A stretch of 64,000 nt of DNA from Halodesulfovibrio aestuarii (GTDB lineage Bacteria > Desulfobacterota > Desulfovibrionia > Desulfovibrionales > Desulfovibrionaceae). This document shows, piece after piece, positions 1-8,770 of the stretch. Location: NCBI RefSeq assembly GCF_050571805.1, contig NZ_CP192219.1; one strand, 5' to 3'. Each line of letters starts with the position of its first letter. Positions within the stretch are counted from its first letter, which is position 1. The position numbers and the translations under genes are program-made. The notes under the pieces were generated by a model. It was not told the DNA's origin, did not search any database, and saw only the letters and a list, made by a program, of their open reading frames with translations.

Positions 1-42
1 GTCGTGGAATAAAAAAATTTTTCCAGAAAGAAGGATGTATTT

Positions 43-1332
43 GTGCCAAGGAATAAACCCCTCGTTTTAGCCATTGCCGGTTTCGGTACTGTTGGCAGTG
101 GTCTTCTAAAAGTTATTAAAGAGAACCGTGATTCTATCATCGCACGCACTGGTAGAGAAGTTGTTGTAAAATCTGTTCTTGTACGCGACGTATCCAAGCC
201 TCGTGCTGCAGATCTTCCAGAAGGCACAGTACTTACAGACAATCCGGACATCCTTGTTAACGATCCGGAAGTTGATGTTCTTGTTGAGCTTATCGGGGGT
301 ATTACCGCTGCGAAAACGCTCATCACTGCTGCCATTAAGGCCGGTAAACACATCGTAACGGCAAACAAGGCACTGCTTGCTGAAGACGGTCACGATCTCT
401 TTGCTCTTGCTGAAGAACACAACGTACATCTTACATACGAAGCAAGTGTCTGCGGCGCCATCCCGATTCTGGATAGCTTAAAGCAAAACCTTGCAGGAAA
501 TCAGATACTGAGTCTTATAGGTATTCTTAACGGCACAGCAAACTACATTCTGTCCGAAATGACTACTAAGAAACTCGATTTTGACACCGCGCTCAAGGCA
601 GCTCAGGAGCTCGGCTTTGCTGAAGCAGATCCGACTCTGGACATTGAAGGCTTTGATGCCGCACATAAGCTGTGCCTGCTCACCCGCCTTGCTTTTGGTG
701 TTGAATATCCGTTTACCGAACTTCCTGTTGTGGGTATTTCTAAAATTCACCCTCAGGATATCGAGTTTGCACGAGAATTCGGCTACCGTGTGAAGCTGCT
801 CGGCCATGTCCGTAAAGTTGATGGAAAAATCGAAGCTGGCGTATTCCCAATGCTGGTTCACCACACTCTGCTTATTGCCCGTGTGGGTGGCGCATACAAC
901 GCAGTTCGGCTTGAAGGTAACGCATGCGGCCCTATATTCATGCATGGTCAGGGTGCTGGAGATCTTGCGACCGCAAGCGCGGTAATTGGTGATATCCTCA
1001 CCATTGCCCGCGGTGCACATCCCAACAACACCGGCTACGTAAAACAGGTTCCTCCACTTGCTGATATTCTTGCTCCGGAAGATGCGACGTCCCAGTACTA
1101 CTTCCGTGTAATGGTGCAGGACGTGCCGGGTGTACTGCGTGATCTCGCTGGCACCCTTGCCGAGCAGAATATCTCCATTGCTCAGGCTATCCAGAAAGAT
1201 GGCACTGAAACCACGGCTTCTGTTGTATTCCTTACACATGAAGCACGTGCAGAAGCTGTTCAGAAGGCAGTAAATGGAATGAAAGAAAAAGGGCTTGTTC
1301 TTGAAGAACCTGTGTTCTACCGGATTCTGTAA
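43..1332 (+). CDS. hom: Homoserine dehydrogenase
   Basis: Reduces aspartate semialdehyde to homoserine with NAD(P)H, the branch point to threonine and methionine, in the cytoplasm. The 429-aa protein has the usual bacterial size and order: an N-terminal Rossmann motif (GFGTVGSGLL, about residues 14-23), the catalytic middle part with GILNGTANYILSEM, and a C-terminal ACT domain (about 350-425, beginning YYFRVMVQDVPGVL) that normally senses threonine. The start is a GTG at 43 with AAGGA about 8 nt upstream; an ATG at 35 is out of frame and closes quickly. The stop overlaps the start of the next gene by one base (TAATG), so the two are probably translated together. Feedback control by threonine is inferred from the ACT domain. 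Confidence 0.97.
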   Translation: MPRNKPLVLAIAGFGTVGSGLLKVIKENRDSIIARTGREVVVKSVLVRDVSKPRAADLPEGTVLTDNPDILVNDPEVDVLVELIGGITAAKTLITAAIKAGKHIVTANKALLAEDGHDLFALAEEHNVHLTYEASVCGAIPILDSLKQNLAGNQILSLIGILNGTANYILSEMTTKKLDFDTALKAAQELGFAEADPTLDIEGFDAAHKLCLLTRLAFGVEYPFTELPVVGISKIHPQDIEFAREFGYRVKLLGHVRKVDGKIEAGVFPMLVHHTLLIARVGGAYNAVRLEGNACGPIFMHGQGAGDLATASAVIGDILTIARGAHPNNTGYVKQVPPLADILAPEDATSQYYFRVMVQDVPGVLRDLAGTLAEQNISIAQAIQKDGTETTASVVFLTHEARAEAVQKAVNGMKEKGLVLEEPVFYRIL

Positions 1333-2555
1333 TGCAAAAAATTATAGTCTGCATAGCTGACGGCGCAGCAGACGATCCCTCTCTGTGTCCCGATGGTACA
1401 CCTTTGGAACGCGCTGAGACCCCAGTTCTAGACTCTATGACCCGCCACAGTGTGGCGGGTCTTTGCTATACTATTCCAGATGGCTTCAGTCCGGATTCTG
1501 ATGTAGGAAACATGTCTCTATTCGGCTATGCCCCTGTTCTGCACCACAAGGGACGCGCTCCCATTGAAGCCGCAGCGCTCGGGGTTACAACATCTAAGGA
1601 CGACCTTATCTGGCGCGTTACTTTTTGCCGCACAGAAAACGGCGTTATTACCACACCGTGTGCTTCGTCCATTACCCAAGAAGAAGGAGAAACGCTGATA
1701 CAAGCACTCAGCCATGCTTGCGGTGGCACATCCTGTACCTTTATTGCAAACAGAACCTATCACCACTTGCTGATTCAAAAAAACGGTCTTCAGACCCTTG
1801 AGGAGCATCACCGCAGGCGCACCCAAAAGGGATTGCCTTCTTTTGTCACCTCCGGCCCCCATATGCTGCAACATATGCCACTGGATACCATTCTGAGCCA
1901 GTATCCGGCATCATTACAAAGCATCATGCTGAACGCTTCAACAATACTTGCAGAGCGAACTTCCAAAGCTAATTGCCTATGGTTATGGGGACAAGGCAGC
2001 CCCTATACTCTACCCGCCTTTCCCACACTGTACAAAACAAACAGCTGTATTGTTTCCGGCATTCCGCTTCTACACGGCCTCGGGCATATGGCTGAGATGC
2101 AGGTTATCACACACCCGTCCTTCACCGGACATCCGGATACGAACCTTACAGCAAAGGCATATGCCGCACTTGCATTCCTTCAAGAACCTGAAAACAGTAT
2201 TGCTTTCATCCATATTGAAGCGCCGGATCACTGCGGCCACCTTGGCGATTCAGCAGGAAAGAAAAACGCCATTGAACGAATAGACAAAGAGCTTTTGCCG
2301 ATTCTTCTACATGAAATGCCGGAGGCATGTATCGTTGTTACTACAGACCACCTTACGCCTGCTGCCACAAAATCTCACGCTTATGGAGCAGTACCGTTTA
2401 TCGCCTACCACCCGAAGCTAGCGCAGCAAACAGCCGTACGAAGATTTACAGAAGCTGAATGTAAAAAAGGAATGCGCCTTACAAAAGACACACTCCTCAT
2501 TGATACGCTTCTTAAACGCATTCACGAATGCAAACTACCCCGCGCAGTTCGGTAG
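1332..2555 (+). CDS. Phosphoglycerate mutase-like protein, probable homoserine kinase
   Basis: A 407-aa member of the alkaline-phosphatase/cofactor-independent phosphoglycerate mutase (ApgM) superfamily. Visible metal-site elements are CIADGAADD near the N-terminus, DVGNMSLFGYAP (the region of the nucleophilic Ser), HIEAPDHCGHLGD and VTTDH. Such proteins are often annotated as phosphoglycerate mutase, but a subgroup found beside threonine genes has been proposed to be an alternative homoserine kinase. The one-base TAATG overlap with homoserine dehydrogenase, and the absence of a classical GHMP-type ThrB nearby, favour homoserine kinase: homoserine to O-phosphohomoserine. That role is inference. 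The 3' end overlaps the convergent kinase gene by 21 bp. Confidence 0.85.
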   Translation: MQKIIVCIADGAADDPSLCPDGTPLERAETPVLDSMTRHSVAGLCYTIPDGFSPDSDVGNMSLFGYAPVLHHKGRAPIEAAALGVTTSKDDLIWRVTFCRTENGVITTPCASSITQEEGETLIQALSHACGGTSCTFIANRTYHHLLIQKNGLQTLEEHHRRRTQKGLPSFVTSGPHMLQHMPLDTILSQYPASLQSIMLNASTILAERTSKANCLWLWGQGSPYTLPAFPTLYKTNSCIVSGIPLLHGLGHMAEMQVITHPSFTGHPDTNLTAKAYAALAFLQEPENSIAFIHIEAPDHCGHLGDSAGKKNAIERIDKELLPILLHEMPEACIVVTTDHLTPAATKSHAYGAVPFIAYHPKLAQQTAVRRFTEAECKKGMRLTKDTLLIDTLLKRIHECKLPRAVR

Positions 2556-4076
2556 CAAGCATAAACTTGAATCAGAAAATGCCAGTTCAAACTCTGTGCC
2601 CCTATCGGATGTAATAACAAGCTTAGCGGACAACTGCTCTACTAACGCATGAACAACCTGCATTCCTAGCGAGTTAGACTCCCGAACATCAAAAGAGGAA
2701 GGAAAGCCGATGCCGTCATCAACAACTTTTAAGACAATCGCGCCATCCCGCAATCCAGCGTAAAGATACAATCGACCGCTTTCTCTACCGACAAACGCAT
2801 GTTTATACACGTTGGAAATAAGTTCATTTAAAATAAGACCGCATGGTACCGCCGTGTCCACTGACAAATGAATGCGCTCCAAATCCACGGTCAATTCAAC
2901 CGGAACAGTTGCGGAAAAAGCCTGTTCAATCCGTCGCGCCAACTGTTCCACATAATAACTGAAATCAATACAGGAAAGATCATCTGTACGATACAGTTCC
3001 TCATGCACCAGCGTCATAGACTGGATGCGTCGTTGCGAGTCCAAAAAACGCTCCCTGTCTTCTAAATTAGAAATTCGTTGCGCTTGAAGGCTCAACAGAC
3101 TGGAGACAAGCTGCAAATTATTTTTTACACGATGGTGCACTTCCTTGAACAAGATATCCTTCTCTCGCAGTGAGGCACACAAGGCATCATGTGCATATTT
3201 ACGTTCCGTTATGTCTTCGGCAACCCCCACCTGTCGGTATATTGTACCATTAAGATCGAATACAGGAAAAATACGAAAACTAATCCACTTCATTTTTTTC
3301 TCAGCACCCACTATAAATCGGTACTCAAAACTATCCGGAACGGGATTGTTATCAAACTGCAACGCTTTCTTTCTGGCATCTTCCCGATCATCAGGGTGAA
3401 CTAAATCCAATAATAACCATGAGTTTAATGCAAGCTGGTCAGGCGTTAAGCCAAACATCTCTGTTGCTGCCGGGCTGACATACGTAAATTCCTTTGTCAG
3501 CGCATTGCGTACGAAAAATGCTTCCCGTACGGTCTCCACAAGCTGCCTGAAACGAGCTTCACTTTCTTTCAAAGCAGCCGCGTACTCCTGCCGTTCCTTT
3601 GCTTCTCTTCTCAACAGAGCATTTGCTCTTTCCAATTCTTCTGTACGACTCCGTACAAGCTCCTTTAAATGCTCACCTTCCAATGCGGTCTCTTTCAACC
3701 GCTGTGCTCTGGCAAGCCCCCTACGTATCGCATCAACAAGGATATCCATATTTTTAAGAGGCTTACGTAGATAGTCCCATGCTCCACGCTTCAGCGCATC
3801 AATAACCTCGCGGACTTCATCCGTTCCAGACACGACAATTATCGGCAACGTTGGATTAACTCCTGCCAACTTGGAAAGCACTTCCCCTCCGGAAATGTCC
3901 GGAAGCCGCCAGTCAAGCAACACAACATCGATACTTCTATCCTGAATCAGGGATAGTCCCTGCAATCCGCTTTCTGCCTGTATTACATTATATCCTTCAT
4001 CCGTCAGATATGCCGCAATGGTTTCCCGCACTACTGGGTCATCCTCCATTGTCAGCACGTTGGTTGAAACAGTCAC
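2535..4076 (-). CDS. Response regulator receiver / PAS / HisKA_2 histidine kinase
   Basis: A 513-aa cytoplasmic signalling protein without membrane segments. The N-terminal receiver domain (1-120) keeps the acidic pair E11/D12-D13, phospho-acceptor D55 (VVLLDWRLPD), the Ser of VVSGTDE and the Lys of LRKPLKN. A coiled-coil linker (about 130-175) leads into a PAS/PAC domain (about 175-293, ending VAEDITERK). The last part is a HisKA_2-type kinase core with HHRVKNNLQ (His315 the likely phosphorylated residue) and an ATPase domain with LILNELISNVYKHAF and DDGIGFP. The receiver-first order suggests it takes phosphate from, or is gated by, an upstream partner; no partner is adjacent. Start is GTG at 4076, with GGGAG about 7 nt upstream. 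The output is unknown. Confidence 0.93.
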   Translation of the reverse strand: MTVSTNVLTMEDDPVVRETIAAYLTDEGYNVIQAESGLQGLSLIQDRSIDVVLLDWRLPDISGGEVLSKLAGVNPTLPIIVVSGTDEVREVIDALKRGAWDYLRKPLKNMDILVDAIRRGLARAQRLKETALEGEHLKELVRSRTEELERANALLRREAKERQEYAAALKESEARFRQLVETVREAFFVRNALTKEFTYVSPAATEMFGLTPDQLALNSWLLLDLVHPDDREDARKKALQFDNNPVPDSFEYRFIVGAEKKMKWISFRIFPVFDLNGTIYRQVGVAEDITERKYAHDALCASLREKDILFKEVHHRVKNNLQLVSSLLSLQAQRISNLEDRERFLDSQRRIQSMTLVHEELYRTDDLSCIDFSYYVEQLARRIEQAFSATVPVELTVDLERIHLSVDTAVPCGLILNELISNVYKHAFVGRESGRLYLYAGLRDGAIVLKVVDDGIGFPSSFDVRESNSLGMQVVHALVEQLSAKLVITSDRGTEFELAFSDSSLCLLPNCAG

Positions 4077-4211
4077 GCTATACTCCCGCTAGTTTTGGCG
4101 TCCCACCAGACGACAAGCGTCCCCGTACTGTTCATCTTTTTCCATATACGCCTGCCGTACCATACTCGTAAATTTAGCGCGCTGTAAAAATTTCAAATTT
4201 CATTATAAAAA

Positions 4212-4247
4212 AAATCTCTCTGATCATTTTTATGATCAGAGAGATTT
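4212..4247 (-). terminator. Rho-independent terminator after recD2
   Basis: A perfect 15-bp inverted repeat (4212-4226 with 4233-4247, 6-nt loop) followed on the minus strand by a run of eight T residues. It lies 75 bp beyond the recD2 stop and ends the ykgJ-aroK-uspA-aroC-recD2 direction of reading. The rest of 4077-4322 is AT-rich spacer that must also hold the promoter of the downstream kinase gene; no convincing promoter was seen. Confidence 0.88.
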
Positions 4248-4322
4248 ATATTCTCAATATCGCGCCTTCTATAAACAGGAATTCTGACTATTACATTACT
4301 GCAACATACCCCATAGATAGAA

Positions 4323-6533
4323 CTACTGTAAAAACTCACTCAAGCGTTGGGCAAGATACGTGAAACGCTTTTGCATTTTATTATTCTTAATCGCCATTGT
4401 CAGCGCTTTTGGTGCGCCTACAAGAATAACAAGTTTTTTCCCGCGCGTTACCCCTGTATATATAAGGTTACGCTGCAGCAATACATAGTGCTGAGTCAGC
4501 ACAGGAATAACAACAGCCTGATATTCTGACCCCTGAGATTTATGAATTGAAATTGCATAGGCAGGAACCAGTTCATCAAGTTCATTAAAGTCGTAGATAA
4601 CGTTCTTCTCATCATCAAACCGGACTGTAAGCTTTTTGTCTTCAGTGTTCACAACGCAAATACGCCCGATATCACCGTTAAATACGTCTTTATCGTAGTT
4701 GTTCCGTAGCTGCATGACCTTATCATCAAGACGGTATTCACGATCACCACGTTTCAGACATAATGGCTGCGGGTTCAAAGCTTCCTGCAACAGATGGTTC
4801 AAATTGCCGGAACCGGCTGAGCCTTTATGCATTGGTGTCAACACCTGAATCTGGTCAATGGGATCAAAATGGAACCGGCGCGGAATATGGTTCTTCACCA
4901 GATCCACAATCATAGCAGCGCAACGCTCGGGGTCATCCTGCCGGATGAAATAAAAATCAGACAATCGCTCTTTTGAAGACTCAAGAAACGGTACTTCACC
5001 TGCATTAATCTTATGCGCATTGGTAATAATGTCTGATTCCTGCGCCTGACGGAAAACTTCATGCAACTCTACAACATCCACGACACCAGATGAAATGACA
5101 TCTTTAAGCACGTTGCCCGGGCCGACAGACGGCAACTGATGCACGTCCCCGACAAAGATCACGGTTGCACCGAGAGGAATTGCTTTGAGTAGATGGAACA
5201 TTAACATAGTGTCCATCATAGAAGATTCATCAATAACAATAAGACTGCATGCAAGCGGATTATTCTCGTTACGCTGAAACCCGTCTTCGCGCGGTGAATA
5301 CTCCAGCAGGCGATGGATGGTTTTTGCCTCCACGCCAATTGTTTCAAACATACGCTTTGCAGCGCGGCCTGTTGGAGCACACAGCAGAATTTTGGCTTTA
5401 AGCTTTTTATACGCCTGCACAATCGCCTTGGTAATGGTTGTTTTACCAGTACCCGGCCCGCCTGTAAGCACCATCATTTTAGTTCGTACAGCAGTGTGTA
5501 CGGCTTCAAGCTGCTCTTCTGCCAGATCAATCCCAAGATTTTTAACAACCTCTTCAACAATTTCATTAGGATTTTTGATCAGCACTGTTTTGGGCGAACC
5601 AATAATCTTTTTAATGTATGTTGAAATACCGGATTCGTATGCGTGAAATCGACTACGATAGACAGCAACCTGCCCGTTTGAGAGCTCTTCAACAATGACA
5701 CGCTCTTCACGCTCAAGAGTATCTATTGCGCCCTCAACAAGGTCAGCCCGAATGTTCAGCGTATCGGATGTCTTTGTTACCAGCGCATCAAACGGAAAGT
5801 ACACATGCCCTTCGTCTGATGTTTTGGTAAGCATATACAATGTTCCAGCCTCGGCACGAAGCGGGGAATCCACATCAAAACCAATTTTCTGGGCAATAGT
5901 ATCTGCCGTAACAAAACCAATTCCGTTAATGTCCATAGCAAGACGATATGGATTTTCCTGAACAACACTCAGTGCATGCTTTCCGTAGAACTTATAAATA
6001 CGCACTGCATACGCAGTGGAAACACCATGCGGCTGCAGAAACATAATAAGGTCACGGATACCACGGTGCTCTGACCATGCTTCCTGAATACCTTTCGCAG
6101 TACGCTTACCAATGCCTTTTACCGCAGCAAGTCGCTCCGGTTCATTATCCAAAATTGCAAAAGTATCTTCACCAAAGGCTTCAACAATACGTTCAGCAGT
6201 CTTAGGCCCAACACCCTTGATAAGGCCGGATGCAAGATAATGACGGATGCCTACAAGACCAGCTGGAAGGCTGGTTTCATACGTAAGCATTTTAAACTGC
6301 CGTCCGAACTTGGCATTATCCACCCACTCGCCGGTAAGTTTTAAAGAACTCCCTACTTGCGGGTCTGCCATGTTCCCCACAACAGTATAGTTATCACCCG
6401 CTGTGGTTTTAAACCTGAGTACAGAATAGCCATTCTCTTCATTATGAAAGACTATACGTTCCAACATGCCGTCCAGACTGGCAGCATTCTGGGCATTAGT
6501 ATTAGTAGGTAAGGTAGATTGCATGTAGCTCAT
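4323..6533 (-). CDS. recD2: RecD2-type ATP-dependent DNA helicase
   Basis: A 736-aa superfamily 1B 5'-3' helicase of the RecD2 class, the long form found in organisms where it acts without RecBC. It has an N-terminal OB-like region, tandem helix-hairpin-helix motifs (LIKGVGPKTAERI about 104-116; VKGIGKRTAKGI about 138-149), Walker A GGPGTGKTT (358-366), a DESSM Walker B, a QLPSVGPG motif III, and C-terminal motifs including SIHKSQGSEY and YTGVTRGK. Family knowledge suggests roles in DNA repair and damage tolerance. Start is ATG at 6533; a second in-frame ATG follows at 6524 and neither has a strong ribosome site. It begins 15 bp after aroC and is probably cotranscribed with it. Confidence 0.95.
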   Translation of the reverse strand: MSYMQSTLPTNTNAQNAASLDGMLERIVFHNEENGYSVLRFKTTAGDNYTVVGNMADPQVGSSLKLTGEWVDNAKFGRQFKMLTYETSLPAGLVGIRHYLASGLIKGVGPKTAERIVEAFGEDTFAILDNEPERLAAVKGIGKRTAKGIQEAWSEHRGIRDLIMFLQPHGVSTAYAVRIYKFYGKHALSVVQENPYRLAMDINGIGFVTADTIAQKIGFDVDSPLRAEAGTLYMLTKTSDEGHVYFPFDALVTKTSDTLNIRADLVEGAIDTLEREERVIVEELSNGQVAVYRSRFHAYESGISTYIKKIIGSPKTVLIKNPNEIVEEVVKNLGIDLAEEQLEAVHTAVRTKMMVLTGGPGTGKTTITKAIVQAYKKLKAKILLCAPTGRAAKRMFETIGVEAKTIHRLLEYSPREDGFQRNENNPLACSLIVIDESSMMDTMLMFHLLKAIPLGATVIFVGDVHQLPSVGPGNVLKDVISSGVVDVVELHEVFRQAQESDIITNAHKINAGEVPFLESSKERLSDFYFIRQDDPERCAAMIVDLVKNHIPRRFHFDPIDQIQVLTPMHKGSAGSGNLNHLLQEALNPQPLCLKRGDREYRLDDKVMQLRNNYDKDVFNGDIGRICVVNTEDKKLTVRFDDEKNVIYDFNELDELVPAYAISIHKSQGSEYQAVVIPVLTQHYVLLQRNLIYTGVTRGKKLVILVGAPKALTMAIKNNKMQKRFTYLAQRLSEFLQ

Positions 6534-6548
6534 GTACTGACAGTTATA

Positions 6549-7649
6549 TTATTCGTCAAACCCGCGAGGCTCTACAACGCCTGAAACAGGCGAGAAAAAT
6601 TGTTTACTTTGCTGTAACAATAAATCGGCAAGAACAAGCGCGACCATCGATTTCAACACAGGTACAACGCGAGGAATTGCGCAGATATCATGGCGCCCCT
6701 TAATCTGCATGGTGCAAGGCTCACCACTGCGGGTTACCGTATGCTGTTCTTTTGCGATGGAAGGAATCGGCTTAATTGCAGCGCGGGCAATGACAGGCAT
6801 GCCGTTAGAAATTCCACCAAGGCTCCCGCCACAGTTGTTTGAAGTGAACCCTTCAGCGTTCATGCCGTCGTTATTTTCACTCCCCAACATGCGCGCAGCT
6901 TCAAACCCCTGTCCAATTTCCACGCCTTTTACGGCTCCCACACTCATTAAAGCATGGGCAAGCAAGGCATCGAGTTTGTCGAACACGGGTTCACCAAGCC
7001 CAGCGGGCACACCGACAGCTTCAATCTGCACAATACCGCCAAGAGTATCACCATTTTTTTTCACTGCTGCTACACGCTCATTCCATGCATCAACAATAGA
7101 GTCATCCGCTGCAAAATATGGACGCCTCTGTGCTCCGGATGCTTCAATTACAGGAGCAGGAATGCCACCAAGTTCGACCGTATAGGCATTCACGCTAATG
7201 CCTTGAGTCGCAAGTAACTGCATTGCAACAGCACCGCCAGCTACACGGCTTACTGTTTCGCGTCCGGATGAGCGTCCGCCACCGCGGTAATCACGAAAAC
7301 CATACTTCTGATCAAATCCGAAATCAGCATGCCCGGGGCGCCATTTTTCTATTATATCCCCATAATCACGGGAGCGCTGGTCTGTATTTTCTATAATAAA
7401 CCCGATTGGTGTTCCGGTTGTTTTACCTTCAAACACGCCGGAAAGAATACGCACGGCATCTGCTTCTTTACGTGCAGTAGCAGCAATACCGCCCTGACCG
7501 GGTTTTCGTAAATCCAGTTCACGCTGAATATCTGCCTCAGTTAATGCAATACCGGATGGGCAACCCTCAATTGTGCCGCCCAAAGCCGCACCGTGTGATT
7601 CGCCAAATGTGCTTAAGCGAAACAGTGTGCCGAACGTATTACCGCTCAT
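6549..7649 (-). CDS. aroC: Chorismate synthase
   Basis: Converts 5-enolpyruvylshikimate-3-phosphate to chorismate with reduced FMN, the last common step to aromatic amino acids. The protein opens with the family signature SGNTFGTLFRLSTFGESHG and carries GHADFGFDQKYGFRDYRGGG and RSSGRETVSRVAGGAVA. The start chosen at 7649 gives 366 aa, the normal length, and has AAGGAG 6 nt upstream; the frame is open 45 nt further, but that extension is not part of the family. aroK lies two genes upstream in the same direction, so two shikimate-pathway genes share this locus. Confidence 0.97.
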   Translation of the reverse strand: MSGNTFGTLFRLSTFGESHGAALGGTIEGCPSGIALTEADIQRELDLRKPGQGGIAATARKEADAVRILSGVFEGKTTGTPIGFIIENTDQRSRDYGDIIEKWRPGHADFGFDQKYGFRDYRGGGRSSGRETVSRVAGGAVAMQLLATQGISVNAYTVELGGIPAPVIEASGAQRRPYFAADDSIVDAWNERVAAVKKNGDTLGGIVQIEAVGVPAGLGEPVFDKLDALLAHALMSVGAVKGVEIGQGFEAARMLGSENNDGMNAEGFTSNNCGGSLGGISNGMPVIARAAIKPIPSIAKEQHTVTRSGEPCTMQIKGRHDICAIPRVVPVLKSMVALVLADLLLQQSKQFFSPVSGVVEPRGFDE

Positions 7650-7697
7650 ATCAGGCTCCTTACTAAAAATCGTCATTGGTTGCCGTTCAAACAAAAG

Positions 7698-7731
7698 AAA
7701 GGGAATCTTTCATTATGAAAAATTCCCCTTT
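7698..7731 (-). terminator. Imperfect hairpin between uspA and aroC
   Basis: An inverted repeat (GGGAAT-c-TTTCAT at 7701-7713 facing ATGAAA-a-ATTCCC at 7715-7727), with one mismatch and a T-rich stretch after it on the minus strand. It could end part of the uspA transcripts, so aroC-recD2 may also have its own promoter. It is weaker than the other terminators in this window. Confidence 0.4.
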
Positions 7732-7751
7732 AGATACCGAAAAATTATTTC

Positions 7752-8174
7752 TTAACGAACAACAGTTACAGGACACTCTGCAAGTTGCAGTACTCTATGC
7801 GTTGTGCTGCCAAGGAACAAGCCTTTAATGTCAGAATAGCCACGAGAACCCATAATGATCATGTCACAGCCCTCACCCTTTACTACCTGTATGATAGTTT
7901 CTTCCGGTGAGCCACCCAAAACCATGGGAGTATATGGCACATGTGCCTTATCAAGCATCTCTTTATACGGTTCTAACAACTCTTTTGCATAGGTATCAAG
8001 ATCATTAATTGCCCGTTCATATAACTCTTTACTCAACAAAGACGTAACGTCCAGACGACAGGTAAGCAATATAACAGAAGCGCCGACCATCGGGGCGAAC
8101 TCTGTAGCATATTCAACTGCTTTTCGTGAAAAGTCTGAGCCATCAACCGGAACTAGAATCTTTTCGATCTTCAT
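7752..8174 (-). CDS. Universal stress protein, UspA family
   Basis: A 140-aa single-domain Usp protein. It begins with the typical strand IEKILVPVDGSDFS and ends with the nucleotide-binding signature MGSRGYSDIKGLFLGSTT (G-x2-G-x9-G-S/T), so it is predicted to bind ATP. Such proteins are cytoplasmic and usually induced by stress; the client process is unknown. ATG start at 8174 is preceded by GAGGAG. It sits between aroK and aroC, which looks like an insertion of a stress gene into a shikimate operon rather than a functional link. Confidence 0.93.
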   Translation of the reverse strand: MKIEKILVPVDGSDFSRKAVEYATEFAPMVGASVILLTCRLDVTSLLSKELYERAINDLDTYAKELLEPYKEMLDKAHVPYTPMVLGGSPEETIIQVVKGEGCDMIIMGSRGYSDIKGLFLGSTTHRVLQLAECPVTVVR

Positions 8175-8230
8175 ATAGCTCTCCTCGCATCATGTTAAGA
8201 AGATATTTGTACTGAATATAGAGCATCTTC

Positions 8231-8764
8231 CTATGAAATTGGTTTAGTTTCAAGTAGTTCCATGATGTTATCAACAATCTCTTCAACAGATCGGGTTCCA
8301 TCAACCGTTATATGGGCAGATTCAACATATAAATGCAACCGTGCAGCAAGTACTTCATTAATTTCATCAACAAGAGATTTCCCTGTCAACGAGGGGCGCT
8401 GAGCGTCCAGAGGGTCTGCACTCAGGCGTCGTGCAAGCTCAGAAGGCGGCACATCAATAAAAATAACTACCCCGTGCTCTCGCATAACTACACGGTTCTT
8501 TTCTCTCAATACAATACCACCACCTGTAGCAATAACCTGAGGCTTATTTTCTGTGGCCGCAATAAGCGCAGCAGACTCACAGTCTCTGAAAGCATCCCAG
8601 CCCTCGGCCTCGACAATTTCAGTAACACTTCTACCCTGCATTTCACTTAACAAGGCATCAGTGTCTGTAAAACCGCAACTAAGGCGCTTAGCTAATTCGT
8701 TTCCCACAGAGGTTTTACCGCAGCCACGCGAACCGGTTAGGTATATCCGTCTTGCACATTTCAC
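8231..8764 (-). CDS. aroK: Shikimate kinase
   Basis: Phosphorylates shikimate with ATP to shikimate-3-phosphate. The 177-aa protein has the P-loop GSRGCGKTS (11-19), the substrate-binding DTDALLSE and F-R-D-CE region (WDAFRDCESAAL), ATGGGIVLR, and a lid region with RPSLTGK. Length is normal for AroK/AroL. Start is GTG at 8764, only 6 nt after the stop of the YkgJ-like gene, which points to translational coupling; the Shine-Dalgarno sequence is poor (AGG about 10 nt upstream). Confidence 0.93.
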   Translation of the reverse strand: MKCARRIYLTGSRGCGKTSVGNELAKRLSCGFTDTDALLSEMQGRSVTEIVEAEGWDAFRDCESAALIAATENKPQVIATGGGIVLREKNRVVMREHGVVIFIDVPPSELARRLSADPLDAQRPSLTGKSLVDEINEVLAARLHLYVESAHITVDGTRSVEEIVDNIMELLETKPIS

Positions 8765-8770
8765 TGGAGC

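Noticed and set aside
478..1239. A 253-codon minus-strand frame inside the homoserine dehydrogenase gene
   Set aside because: It is opposite a well-supported gene, with no ribosome site or recognisable domain.
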